Positions 18,110-27,892 are shown, counted from the first letter of the stretch. The stretch is 64,000 nucleotides of DNA from Promethearchaeota archaeon (GCA_016840085.1 JAEOTA010000004.1:79809-143808); one strand, 5' to 3'. Notes: generated from the letters alone by a model not told the origin. A program made the numbers and translations.

Positions 18110-18760
18110 TCACAAGTATAAAAAATTACTTTCTTTCTGATATTTTATTTTTCCTAATTGGAGTAAATGTAAAATATAAACAAATTCTTCATAAATTATT
18201 ATTTGATCATGTTCATCTTCAAAGATGTCATCAAAAGAGCAAGGAAGTTTATACTTGATAGCATTGAAAAAGTCCATCATTTTTTCAGTATATTTATGTG
18301 TTGGGACTTCTAGTAAAAAGTCTTCTTTTACTTTCAGTCTTTCTATTGCTTCAATACTAAATGAGTGTCTTTTAGCAGAACTTAGTTTATTTTTAGAACA
18401 TTCAAGGAAATTGATAGAAAGAGGATTAATATTAAATGGTTGTCTCCAACAATCTTTAAACAAATCATTAATTTCTTTATCTTTTGGTTTTGATTTTAAA
18501 AATTCTAAGAAGACATTCTCATTATCTAAGTAATTCATTAAAATTTTAAATTCTTCAAATTTTTGCTTTAGAAGTGTAAAAGCACTTTGGTATGTTTTCG
18601 AATACTTTTCAATATTATATACATTTATTGAGTCCTTTAGATTTTCAAAAATAGGAACCAGTTCTATATCTAATAAAGAAAGATCTCCAGAAAGAACCTT
18701 AGTTCTGATATCCTCAATTCTTTTATTTAGTTCCTTAGAAAAATCTTTTTTCTCAATCAT
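18110..18760 (-). CDS. ScpA-like kleisin of the SMC operon
   Basis: A 216-residue protein. The N-terminal part (LDIELVPIFENLKDSIN...) resembles the ScpA start that binds the SMC neck. The C-terminal part, CSFDDIFEDEHDQ followed by EEFVYILHLLQLGKI, matches the kleisin winged helix that caps the SMC head (in ScpA: F-dlf, then V-FLALLEL-K-G). The middle is a linker. It starts 10 bases after the SMC stop. Identification as a kleisin is an inference from these two ends and gene order. Confidence 0.65.
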   Translation of the reverse strand: MIEKKDFSKELNKRIEDIRTKVLSGDLSLLDIELVPIFENLKDSINVYNIEKYSKTYQSAFTLLKQKFEEFKILMNYLDNENVFLEFLKSKPKDKEINDLFKDCWRQPFNINPLSINFLECSKNKLSSAKRHSFSIEAIERLKVKEDFLLEVPTHKYTEKMMDFFNAIKYKLPCSFDDIFEDEHDQIIIYEEFVYILHLLQLGKIKYQKESNFLYL

Positions 18761-18770
18761 TTCAATTTTC

Positions 18771-21700
18771 TTATTTCTTTTTTATAATTTTCGGCTTAAA
18801 AACTGAAGAAACTTCATTTTTCCCAACCCTAGCGATTCCGATTACTTTTTCAGCAAGAAGAAATAATGAGGTGGAAGATTTCGGTAAAAACATGAATAAT
18901 TGTATTGGGTTTTGTTCCAATGTTGCTTTTATTAATTGATACGCCACTTCAGAATTTTTTTCATCTAAAAACATCCCCGCTTCATCAAACATACAAAGTG
19001 GAGATGGTTTAATCTCTTGAAGAGATAAGATTAAGCAAATTGAAATTAAAGAAACTTGCCCTCCGCTTAATGCAGTAAAAGATTTTAGCTGCTCTTTTGA
19101 GGTAGCCGCTCTTATATTAACACCCAAGTCTTCAAAATTTCCTGAAAGTTCAAGAGAACAATAGGAATTAATCTGAGAATCCTCAAACTTTTGATTTACC
19201 TTAGTCTGGAGACTTTCAAGAACTACACTAAATTTATCATTATAAGTATTTTCTAATTTATTTTCTGCTTTAATAGCTGCTTTAATATCTTTTTCTAAAT
19301 CTTTTTGATTTTTTGAGATTTCTTTTAATGAAGCTATAATTTGATCTCTTTCAACTACAATTGAATCATCAACATCGAAATAATTAAGTAATTTTTTATC
19401 GATTTGTAAGATATCTTTCTCAATTTCCTTGATTGAGCGAAGTTTTATAATTTGCTCAGAAATTAAAGGACCAATTTCAGAATTAATTCTTTTTAAATCA
19501 TTCTTTTTAGATTCAAGATCTTGATTATACGAATTTAACTTAACATTCTCTTGTTCTAATTTTAATATAGTTTGCATGTTATTTTTCTCGATTTCGCTTT
19601 TTTCTTTTTGGAGTTGCATCCTTGTGGCTCTTAATTCTGAAATGGTTTGTTCTATTATATTAATTTCTTCTTCAATATCTTCTAATTGCCTGTAGGTATT
19701 AAAAGCAGATTTATCTGCTTTCCTGAAATCTTCTTTTTTCTTTTCATATTCCGATTTTAATATATTACATTTATTCTTATGCTCGGTTAATTTATCTTGT
19801 ACTTCTTTTAAAATATCTAAGTTTTCTTTAAGTTTTAGATCCCACTTTTTCTTTTCTTCATTTAAAAAAGATAATTCATTAGGTATTTCTTTAACTCTAT
19901 CATTCCATTTAAAAAATTTAGGATCAGTTTGGGATTGTAAATTTTTAATATTAAAATCTAATTCTTGAATCTCTTTTTTTAAGGATGATTTATCTTTTTC
20001 AAAATTATGCATTTTTTCATATAATTGATTCTTTTTTGTTGTTATTCTCTGTTTTTGATTGAAATTATATAAAAGGTCGTTGAATGCTTCTTTTTTTTTA
20101 AAAATTTCCTTTTGGTTATTGTCTAAGCTTGATTGTTTAACTTTTAATTCTGAGATCTCATCATTTAAACTCTTAACCTCTGATTCTAAAATGCTTGACT
20201 GTTCTTTTTGGGTTGCTGCACTTAATAATCCTTTCAATCTCTTAATATAAGGTGTTTCATAGACATACTTATAAGACACTATTTGTTCACCTTTTAAAGT
20301 AACACATTTCCCTCGGAAATTAAGCGAATTATAAAGATTTGTTCCAGAACGATAATCTCTTACAACAATACAATTTTTAACTTTAGAGTAAATAACTTTT
20401 TTAATATCTACATCATTATTTAAAATTTTTATTAATTCTGCTATGTACCCCACAACCCCCTCCGCAGAAATTTTCATTAAGGGTTGAATATTTATATTCT
20501 TTGGTAGATAGATGTTACAATATGCGCCATATTTCTCTTTTAATCTCTTTAATAAACTTAAAGTATCCCAATCCTTAGCAATGAAACTATAAAGTAATTT
20601 TTCACCTAAAACTGATTCTATAGCATAACTTAACTCATCATCATATTTAAGATAATCAATAATAGGACCTTTAACTCTTAACTCTCTTTTTTTTATCTCT
20701 TCCTTTAAAATAGAAATGGTTGATGGAAGAATAACTCGACGTTCTCTAAGCGAAACTTGTAAAATTTTTAATTTGTTTAGTCTTTTAGATTTTTCAATTT
20801 CTAATTTCTTTATTTCAGAATCAATTTCATAGATTTTTAATGAAGCTTCTCTTAATTGTTTATCAAGTTGTTCTAAAAGGTTTTTAGTAGGATTTTCCAA
20901 AAACCATTTATTTTTTTCTAATTTATGCTCTATATCCTTAAAACTCTGAAATAACTGATTGATTTCATCATTTATCGTTTTAATTGACTTTTCATTTTCT
21001 TTAACTTTACTGATTTTTTGAGTTTTTTCGGAAATCACTTGATTATATTCATCTAAAAAGAGGTTATTTTGTTTGATTTTCTTTACTAGTTGATTTTGCT
21101 CTTTTAGTAAATCATCGATTTGAATTTCAAGGTGTTTGATTTCATTCATTATTATTTTAATTTCATTATCTAAGCTCTCTTTCTGCTTTTCAAAGTTGAT
21201 TACTAATTTTTCTATTTTATTGATATTTTGAGAATATGCATCTAATTCTTGTTTTACTAATATTTTCTCTTTTTGCCATTTCTTTATTTTTGCTATTAGG
21301 TCTTTTTGTTTATATTTTAGTTCACCAAATTTTTCTGAAAGTTTATTAATGTTTTGTTCCTCAGCATTAATTTCATTTACTAACTCTACTATTTTTTTAT
21401 CATGCTTTCCTTTTTTCTTTTTAATCTCTTCAATAACAAGCGTGAGATTTTTAACTATTTCTTCAATTCTGATAATTTCTTTTTGCAATTTATCTCTATT
21501 TGCCCATAAAAGTTCATCATGAAACCTGTTTCTAATTACCAATAATTCATTTTTCTTCTTTAGTCGTTCTAATTTAGGTGTCAGAAATTCTAAACTAATA
21601 TTTAATGTATTTTTCTTACTCATTAATGATTTAAGGTCATTATTCAAATTACTAACATTTGATTTTTGTTGTAATATCTCATTTCTCAAGTTCTTCAGCC

Positions 21701-22247
21701 CAATTCCTTCTTCAAGGAAAGCACATAACTCTGTTGGCTTTAAATTTTTAATAGCATCAATTTTTCCTTGACTTACAAAAGCAAATTGATTATCAGGATT
21801 AATATTTAAAGTTCTAATCAATTTTTGAATTTCATATACTTGGATTTTTTTAAATTCTTTATCTTCCTTTAGTTGTATTTTAAAATATGGAGATTGCCCT
21901 CTGATAACATATCTCCTTATTTTTATTATTTCTTCTTCATGTTGTATATGAATTTCAACCATAGCATGATTTTGACCATTCCTAATGAAATCTGACCATT
22001 TAGTATACCTTTCATCTCTTTCATTGCTTCCTAAAGCAAATTTAATCGCTTGAAAGATCGATGTTTTTCCACTCCAATTAGGACCAACAATTATTACAAA
22101 TTTGGCATCTCCAAAATCCACTTCATCTTTTTGAAAGGATAGAAAATTTTCTAAAATGACTTTGTCGATGAAAATCTTCCGATTTTCTGTAAAATTCAAT
22201 TCTTTTTTTCTTGGATTATATCTTGATTGAGAAGCCAAAATTTCCAC
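18771..22247 (-). CDS. smc: SMC ATPase with atypical head
   Basis: A 1158-residue SMC protein. The N-terminal head has Walker A GPNWSGKT (55-62) in place of the usual GPNGSGKS/T, and a Q-loop FVSQGKIDAIK. Two long coiled coils flank a hinge (about 515-670; VKGPIIDYLKYDDELSYAIESV). The C-terminal head has signature LSGGQ (from about 1060), Walker B PLCMFDE (Asp near 1088) and a D-loop LDEKN. The switch His that follows in canonical SMC is absent; the strand reads FMFLPK, reminiscent of the PK motif of SMC5. Start is GTG 22247. It should load on or loop DNA with its operon partners. Confidence 0.9.
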   Translation of the reverse strand: MEILASQSRYNPRKKELNFTENRKIFIDKVILENFLSFQKDEVDFGDAKFVIIVGPNWSGKTSIFQAIKFALGSNERDERYTKWSDFIRNGQNHAMVEIHIQHEEEIIKIRRYVIRGQSPYFKIQLKEDKEFKKIQVYEIQKLIRTLNINPDNQFAFVSQGKIDAIKNLKPTELCAFLEEGIGLKNLRNEILQQKSNVSNLNNDLKSLMSKKNTLNISLEFLTPKLERLKKKNELLVIRNRFHDELLWANRDKLQKEIIRIEEIVKNLTLVIEEIKKKKGKHDKKIVELVNEINAEEQNINKLSEKFGELKYKQKDLIAKIKKWQKEKILVKQELDAYSQNINKIEKLVINFEKQKESLDNEIKIIMNEIKHLEIQIDDLLKEQNQLVKKIKQNNLFLDEYNQVISEKTQKISKVKENEKSIKTINDEINQLFQSFKDIEHKLEKNKWFLENPTKNLLEQLDKQLREASLKIYEIDSEIKKLEIEKSKRLNKLKILQVSLRERRVILPSTISILKEEIKKRELRVKGPIIDYLKYDDELSYAIESVLGEKLLYSFIAKDWDTLSLLKRLKEKYGAYCNIYLPKNINIQPLMKISAEGVVGYIAELIKILNNDVDIKKVIYSKVKNCIVVRDYRSGTNLYNSLNFRGKCVTLKGEQIVSYKYVYETPYIKRLKGLLSAATQKEQSSILESEVKSLNDEISELKVKQSSLDNNQKEIFKKKEAFNDLLYNFNQKQRITTKKNQLYEKMHNFEKDKSSLKKEIQELDFNIKNLQSQTDPKFFKWNDRVKEIPNELSFLNEEKKKWDLKLKENLDILKEVQDKLTEHKNKCNILKSEYEKKKEDFRKADKSAFNTYRQLEDIEEEINIIEQTISELRATRMQLQKEKSEIEKNNMQTILKLEQENVKLNSYNQDLESKKNDLKRINSEIGPLISEQIIKLRSIKEIEKDILQIDKKLLNYFDVDDSIVVERDQIIASLKEISKNQKDLEKDIKAAIKAENKLENTYNDKFSVVLESLQTKVNQKFEDSQINSYCSLELSGNFEDLGVNIRAATSKEQLKSFTALSGGQVSLISICLILSLQEIKPSPLCMFDEAGMFLDEKNSEVAYQLIKATLEQNPIQLFMFLPKSSTSLFLLAEKVIGIARVGKNEVSSVFKPKIIKKK

Positions 22248-22260
22248 ATCTTGTTATATT

Positions 22261-23484
22261 TTATTTACCAAAGGCTTGTTTTATACGATCGACTCTTTTC
22301 TTCGCTTTTTCTAAATTAATTTGTGTCATATTTGGAGAATCATTTAAGATGAAGGGATATTTTGCTAATAACTTCCTATCATTTTCTTCTAATGGGTCAT
22401 TTTTATTCAATTTATCAATAATAATAATAAGTTCATTATAATTTTTTGAAGCAGCATTTTCATATAATTGGTTTAACATAAATTCTGAAATACGCATTTC
22501 TCGGATATCATCAACAAAATTATCAATATTTTTTATCTGATCGACACTTTCTTTTACTTTTTTTGGATAAACATTTTCACTTTCAACCCCTTCCTCCCTG
22601 ATATCTTTAACATTTGTAATTTCTAAAGACTTAGTAGATATGGAGGGTAAATATTCACCTGATTTAATTAAATTAAGTAAACTGTCTGTAATTTCATTGC
22701 TTGTATTATTTAACTCATAATTTAAAAAATGCCTTAAAATTCCAACTTTTAACAATTGCTTAATATCTTTTACTTCCCAATTCTCTGTATTATTTACAAT
22801 AGCACTAATATCAAATACGACCTTTGGGTTATTTTCTAAGAAATCTCGAAGAACTGTCTCTCGTTCAATTTTATTTAACATATTGATTTTAATAAAAAGA
22901 TCAAATGTATTATATAAATTATTTAAAAGTCCTTTAATTTCTTGAAGATTATAATTAATCCACACTAAAATTATGCCTAATTCATTACAATTAAATGAAA
23001 TCTTATTAGTGTGTTGTGCTCTTATAAAAATATCTAATAAATTCTTCTCTTTGAAATTTTGATTATGAAACAGCTTCTGGTCAATTAAAAATAATCGTTT
23101 TTCATTAATTGTGTCTGCTTTTTCTTCTAAATTATCTCTTAATAGCCTAGAAATTGAATTTAAACTTTTGAAAAAATCATCAGGAGTTTTTATTACATCT
23201 TTTTTATTAAATTCAATGAAGTCTATATAATAATTGATTGAAATTAGTCTTAAAAAATCTAAAATGTCTGTTCCAGGATTTACATTAATCAAAATAGCGC
23301 CTTTTGGCTCTATATAACCCTTCAAAGTTATATCTTGATTTTTTGTCAATATTAGCTTAATATAATTTATAATGTCATTATATTTATCTCGATAGAATAT
23401 GTCTTCCTTATTAATATTGATTTCGGAAGGAGAAACCGCTCGAAAATACTTTGAAAATTCTGGAACATTATTTAAACCACTCAT
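22261..23484 (-). CDS. Degenerate AAA+-like protein heading the SMC operon
   Basis: A 407-residue protein that reads as an AAA+ module without its ATPase residues. Walker A appears as VNPGTDIL (68-75), where PGT is kept but Gly-Lys-Thr has become Asp-Ile-Leu. Walker B appears as LFLIDQ (131-136) with Glu to Gln. A sensor-1-like strand VWINYN (174-179) and a helical lid (IERETVLRDFLENN, about 206-219) follow. The C-terminal 110 residues are helical. It ends 13 bases before smc, and the start ATG has an AGAGGT site. It is probably a structural or DNA-loading partner of the SMC complex. This is inferred; ATP binding seems unlikely. Confidence 0.6.
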   Translation of the reverse strand: MSGLNNVPEFSKYFRAVSPSEININKEDIFYRDKYNDIINYIKLILTKNQDITLKGYIEPKGAILINVNPGTDILDFLRLISINYYIDFIEFNKKDVIKTPDDFFKSLNSISRLLRDNLEEKADTINEKRLFLIDQKLFHNQNFKEKNLLDIFIRAQHTNKISFNCNELGIILVWINYNLQEIKGLLNNLYNTFDLFIKINMLNKIERETVLRDFLENNPKVVFDISAIVNNTENWEVKDIKQLLKVGILRHFLNYELNNTSNEITDSLLNLIKSGEYLPSISTKSLEITNVKDIREEGVESENVYPKKVKESVDQIKNIDNFVDDIREMRISEFMLNQLYENAASKNYNELIIIIDKLNKNDPLEENDRKLLAKYPFILNDSPNMTQINLEKAKKRVDRIKQAFGK

Positions 23485-23829
23485 AGAAGACCTCTATTTA
23501 TATGATCAGTGAAATTTATGAACACTATTTACATACCAATTTATACATAAATATTTAGCGGTAATTGTATTTAGCGATAAAAACATCACCGACAAAAACC
23601 ACAAAATATAAATAATAGTATTTTTTTTTATAAACTTTAAAATAATTAATCACACTTTATTTCTTCTTCACATCTAATAGTTAAATCTTTTTTTTAAATA
23701 TTTAAATAAAATTCTTAGAGAAAAATTACTTTCTATTCTATATTATAATGTTCTATTGATCTACTTACTTGAATATCTTCTTATTACGAAAATCGAAATC
23801 TTAATTTTTAAATAACAAATTATTTTATT
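23485..23829. other. 345-base divergent promoter region
   Basis: AT-rich intergenic DNA between the SMC operon (minus) and the transporter (plus). It contains the paired TATTTAGCG repeats at 23552-23580 and several TATA-like stretches (for example TTTTTAAATATTTAAATAAA near 23692-23711). No open frame of note is seen. Confidence 0.6.
23552..23580. repeat. Direct repeat pair upstream of the SMC operon
   Basis: TATTTAGCGGTAA (23552-23564) is repeated as TATTTAGCGATAA (23568-23580), a 16-base period with one mismatch. It lies about 70-95 bases upstream of the AAA-like gene start, in the shared promoter region with the divergent transporter. It may be a regulator site, or a DNA motif the complex uses. 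Confidence 0.5.
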
Positions 23830-25223
23830 ATGGGTGCTATTAACACACCACGCGAATTGCATGGATCAAGACTTTTAGGGTATGCAATAGGTCAATTTGG
23901 TTTAATTTTGACAAATATGTTTGTTAGCGTGTTTATTTTCCAGTTTTATGTTTATACAATTAATTTAGATTCCATACTTACTTCAATCGGGATTTCCATC
24001 CAACTTATTTTTTCAGCATTCTCATCAATTTTTTTGGGATTGTAGCAGATAATAAAAAACCTGGAAAATTTGGGAAACGAAGACCATTTATGCTTTATGG
24101 ATTACCCCTCTGGATTTTCACAAGCATTATTATATGGTTTCCCCCAAAATGTCCTGAAACGAACCAATTATATCTACCTACAGCAATTTTCTTATGGGGG
24201 ATTTTAATTTTAAAAACGATTTCAGGATCATCGATATTAACAGTACATCTATCAATGCTTACAGAACAATCTCAAACTCATAAGAATAGAGAAAAGATAG
24301 CAGCTGTAACTACTATTTTTAGAATAATCTCATCGATTTTTGCTTTATTATTACCATTAATGGTTCAAAGCTTTTTACCAGATCCTGAAAATGTGAAATG
24401 GTGGGAACCTTCGGGAAAAATTATTCTTTCTTATATACCATATGTAGGGATTGGATTTACACTTTTTGGATTAACTGCCATTATTATTACTTTCTTCTCA
24501 ATAGATGAAAGTTTTCATGACATTTCTACTCCTTTTGCAGAGAAAAAAAGTTTTAAATCTCTTTTTCCACAAATGACTGTACCTTTAAAAGATAAAAAAT
24601 ATAGAAAATTTCTTGCTGTACGACTATTTAATGCGATGGCAGGTAGAATACTAGGAGTTATCGTTATACCCTTTTTGACCTATACGCTTCTTTTTAGAGG
24701 GAATAGTTTTTATATTTATGTATTAGTCTCAGTAACAAGTAAATTTATAGGTTTTGTTATTTGGCGTAGAATCCTTAAAAAACACGCGGTAATAAAAACT
24801 TATACAATTTGTATTTTAGCTTCTGCTGTTTCTTCGTTATTAGATTTAATCTTTCTAATTAATAATCTTCCAGCTAGTTTTGAAATAGTTTTATTCATAA
24901 TATCTATCGGTACAATTTTAGGTTCTATGTATGGTTTTGGTCTTTTTAATCCCCCATTAGCTAGCGCATTAGTTTATGAAGCTGCTGAAAATAAAAGAGA
25001 ATTTACATTAGATGAAGCTGTTTCTAATATCTCAGGTGCATATTTTGGATTAAATTCTTTTATTTTATCAATAGGACAGTCAATATCTTCTCTCCTTATT
25101 GGTTTTATTCTTACTGGGGCTAACGCAGAAAACTCAACAATAATAACTCTTACCTTATCATCTATGGGTATATTCTATTTAATTAGTTTATATTTTCTTA
25201 GAAAACTCAAATTAAAGAAATAG
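23830..25223 (+). pseudogene. GPH/MFS-type sugar transporter interrupted by a -1 frameshift
   Basis: Two adjacent frames together make one MFS transporter of the GPH type (about 460 residues, 11-12 membrane segments). The first frame (23830-24045) holds helices 1-2 and stops at TAG 24043. The second continues with GIVADNKKPGKFGKRRPFML, the conserved loop 2-3 motif of this family. The junction is T TTT TTG at 24030-24036; a -1 slip there restores the frame exactly. Options are a lost T in a T-run (mutation or sequencing error) or programmed frameshifting. If joined, it is likely a cation-coupled glycoside importer; the substrate is unknown. Confidence 0.8.
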
Positions 25224-25268
25224 AATAGTAAAATACAAGGAGTAAAAAAAAAATAAAAATTTTTCAAA

Positions 25269-25517
25269 TTACTTTTGTTCCCATGGCATACAGAAAAATC
25301 CCTTTTCTAATTCGTATTTTGAGAACAATCCGCAACCGAAACAACTACAACCCTTATTTTTCACTTGATCTCTGGGTTTAGTTGTTTGACCTCTTGAACA
25401 AAATAGGGCATGCGGCTCAAATTCATTGAGTTGATTTGGTTTGAATGAAGGACAAGGTCCACAGAATTTTCTGCATTCATTCATTGACTCTTCAGTATCT
25501 GGTACTGGTTTTGGCAT
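25269..25517 (-). CDS. DUF2769-like cysteine-rich protein
   Basis: An 82-residue protein with eight or more cysteines in the pattern CRKFCGPCPSF, then LFCSRG, then GCSCFGCGLFSKYEL and FFCMPWEQK. This is the DUF2769 pattern, common in archaea and some anaerobic bacteria. The cysteines probably bind zinc or an Fe-S cluster. No function is established for the family. It converges on the transporter pseudogene. Confidence 0.8.
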   Translation of the reverse strand: MPKPVPDTEESMNECRKFCGPCPSFKPNQLNEFEPHALFCSRGQTTKPRDQVKNKGCSCFGCGLFSKYELEKGFFCMPWEQK

Positions 25518-25688
25518 TATTTTTCACTTCTCTTTTAAGATTTTAAATTATTTTTTCTATTTTTTTTTCAATTTCCGAAATTAATTTAATACCAATTTCG
25601 AATTAAGAAAAAGATAAGTAGGTATTCTTTTAAATTTAATAATTATAAACTATTAATTTTGAAAAAAAGTATATTTTAAAATCTAAGT

Positions 25689-26075
25689 TTATATTAATTC
25701 TTGATTTAATAAATCGAAATATGAATCAATTTGTTCTTTTACAATGTCATAATGAGTAAATTTACCTTTTTTCCATCCTCTAATTAATCCTGCATTTTCG
25801 AGGATTTTTAAATGATGTGATATTGATGGTTGAGATTCATCCAAGACAGCTTCTAATTCGCACACGCATCGATCTTTTTCTCTTAAGATGTTTATTATCA
25901 TAAGACGCTTTATATTTGATAATGCATTCAAAAACGTAATTAAATCTTCAAAATGGGTATCTTGAATTAATCCATCCCCTAGTTCACGTAATTTTTTGAA
26001 GTGAAGATCTGGATTCTTAACATCTTCACATTTTATCAATTTAGCCTTAATTTCTTCCTCATGCTCGATATTCAT
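25689..26075 (-). CDS. ArsR-family repressor
   Basis: A 128-residue winged-helix regulator. The DNA-binding part reads LSNIKRLMIINILREKDRCVCELEAVLDESQPSISHHLKIL, with CVC at residues 70-72 in the place of the arsenite-binding ELCVCDL motif of ArsR. It then has the wing region KKGKFTHYDI. It is divergent from an ACR3-type transporter, the standard ars arrangement, so it is likely an arsenite-responsive repressor. An 11-base inverted repeat in the shared interval may be its site. Confidence 0.85.
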   Translation of the reverse strand: MNIEHEEEIKAKLIKCEDVKNPDLHFKKLRELGDGLIQDTHFEDLITFLNALSNIKRLMIINILREKDRCVCELEAVLDESQPSISHHLKILENAGLIRGWKKGKFTHYDIVKEQIDSYFDLLNQELI

Positions 26076-26144
26076 TTAGAACACTATTCAATATTTAAAT
26101 TTTTAATTATTCAATAATTATAAAGATAAACAAATTTATATTAG

Positions 26145-26178
26145 TTTATTCAAATCAATAAACTTTTATTTGAATAAA
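26145..26178. promoter_or_regulatory. Inverted repeat between arsR-like and ACR3 genes
   Basis: Perfect 11-base arms TTTATTCAAAT and ATTTGAATAAA are separated by 12 bases. It sits in the 165-base divergent promoter, where an ArsR-type repressor would bind. AT-richness of the region raises the chance of a fortuitous match, but an 11-base perfect arm pair is notable. Confidence 0.55.
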
Positions 26179-26240
26179 AATTTTATTATTTAAGATTGCA
26201 CATAAATTTCTAAAAATTAACAGATAAAGATTGAAATATC

Positions 26241-27263
26241 ATGAGTGAAGAGGAAGGTAAAACTATCAGCTTTTTCGATAAGTTTCTACCATTATGGGTG
26301 GCGCTTTGTATCTTTATTGGAATTATTTTTTCTTTGATTATCCCCGGAATAAGTGAAGCTATTAACTCTTTTAGCATTGGGCAGATTTCCATACCAATTG
26401 GTATTTGCTTATTTTTAATGATGTATCCTGCAATGTTGAATCTACAAGTTTCAGAATTAAAAAAATTAGGAAAAAATCCTAAACCTATAATACTAACAAT
26501 CGTATCTAATTGGTTAATTGCTCCATTTATAGGATTACTTATGGCCCGCATATTTTTACAAGGTTATGAGCAGTTGATAGTAGCAATTATTTTATTATCT
26601 AGTTCTCCGTGTACTGCAATGGTTTTAGTATGGGGGTGGATGGCAAAAGGTAACCAAGAGCAAAATGTGATGAATACAAGCCTTAACACAATAACAATAA
26701 TATTTGGCTATGTTCCGATGGTAACTTTACTTACAGGGATTCAAAATATACCTATAGATTGGTTATTATTATTGATTTCGACATTAGTATTCATAGGGCT
26801 TCCATTATTATTTGGTATAATTAGTAAAAAATTGTTGATCCGCTCTAAAGGAGAGGATTGGTTCAACGAAACTTATCGTCCAATTGTTGGAAAGGTATCA
26901 ATTATTGCTCTCTTAACAACTTTAGTTGTCCTTTTTTCATTGAATGGAGATGTGCTGATAAATAATCCCGATTTATTATTATTAGTATCAATTCCTCTCT
27001 TAGTTGGGTTTGGTATTGTCGTTGGATATAATATATTGATTACAAAACTCACTAAATTGAAATACCGAGAAGCCATTATTACAACAATCATCGGATCTTC
27101 AAGTCATTTTGAAATTGCTATTGCCACAGCTATTGCAATCTATGGGATCGGTTCAGTTGCGGCTTTAGGAACAACAATGGGGTTGTTTTGGGAGGTTCCA
27201 GTGATGCTTTCAATTGTCTATTTAGGGAGGTTTCTAAGAAAAAAGGGATTTTGGAAATCTTAA
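26241..27263 (+). CDS. ACR3-type arsenite efflux permease
   Basis: A 340-residue transporter with about ten membrane helices. The key Cys of ACR3 is present in LSSSPCTAMVLVWGWMAKG (C124), and the late helix SSSHFEIAIATAIAIYG keeps the essential Glu. It exports As(III) with a proton gradient. It is divergent from the ArsR-like gene. The usual length, motifs and context make the assignment firm. No arsC or arsM is adjacent. Confidence 0.9.
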   Translation: MSEEEGKTISFFDKFLPLWVALCIFIGIIFSLIIPGISEAINSFSIGQISIPIGICLFLMMYPAMLNLQVSELKKLGKNPKPIILTIVSNWLIAPFIGLLMARIFLQGYEQLIVAIILLSSSPCTAMVLVWGWMAKGNQEQNVMNTSLNTITIIFGYVPMVTLLTGIQNIPIDWLLLLISTLVFIGLPLLFGIISKKLLIRSKGEDWFNETYRPIVGKVSIIALLTTLVVLFSLNGDVLINNPDLLLLVSIPLLVGFGIVVGYNILITKLTKLKYREAIITTIIGSSSHFEIAIATAIAIYGIGSVAALGTTMGLFWEVPVMLSIVYLGRFLRKKGFWKS

Positions 27264-27342
27264 TATTTTTAATTGTTAAAAAGTTTACAATTTTGGGGTG
27301 ATTTAAAAAATTAAGAATATCACGTTTAAGATAAGTATAAAT

Positions 27343-27666
27343 TTGAGTGGTTTACAACAAGGTAAGGAATTTATTGTTCAAGTAAAAGACGATGCTAATT
27401 TTGTTGAAACCTTAGTCATGGTTGATAAATATATATTTAAAAATCCACATGAGTCGATATTTCCTATATTTGAAGGTTATATTCATAATTATTTACAACT
27501 CTTTTGGAATCCTGAAGAAAATAAAGTCTACGAGGATATAGGGCTAATGCCTTATGGTCCTGATGAAGAAGGTAATTTAAGGAGATTTATGCCAATTCGA
27601 GATGATATCAATTTTATATTATTTCCTGATAGTGTAATAGATTTACAACCAGATTCTGGATGTTGA
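27343..27666 (+). CDS. Unknown small protein (TTG start)
   Basis: A 107-residue acidic protein starting at TTG 27343. No domain is recognised. It has a helical N-terminal half and a strand-rich C-terminal half ending in LQPDSGC. Codon use is like that of the neighbours, so it is probably real. It has no clear ribosome site and may be leaderless. Confidence 0.5.
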   Translation: MSGLQQGKEFIVQVKDDANFVETLVMVDKYIFKNPHESIFPIFEGYIHNYLQLFWNPEENKVYEDIGLMPYGPDEEGNLRRFMPIRDDINFILFPDSVIDLQPDSGC

Positions 27667-27675
27667 TGAGAAAAA

Positions 27676-27780
27676 GTGAGAAACCGATTAGATATAGCCA
27701 AGTTTAAACATATCTTAAGAAAAAGATATGGAAAAGATAACGAAACATTTGCACATTACTTTAAATCTAACGAAAAATAA
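27676..27780 (+). CDS. Possible 34-residue basic ORF or gene remnant
   Basis: An open frame from GTG 27676 to TAA 27780, starting 10 bases after the previous gene's stop. The product, rich in Lys/Arg/Tyr (KHILRKRYGKDNETFAHY), reads like the tail of a larger protein. It may be a small downstream gene or a fragment; there is no independent support. Confidence 0.25.
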   Translation: MRNRLDIAKFKHILRKRYGKDNETFAHYFKSNEK

Positions 27781-27892
27781 GAATTGGATGAGATCTTTTA
27801 ATAAATGTTAGTAAAAGATTGACGATAGGATTGTTTCCTATGATTTAATAATTATATCAGAATTAAAAAACTTAAACAATTTAAAATTAAAA

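Noticed and set aside
24030-24036. Programmed frameshift as the sole explanation of the split transporter
   Set aside because: The slip site fits, but a one-base change in a T-run is simpler; kept as an option only.
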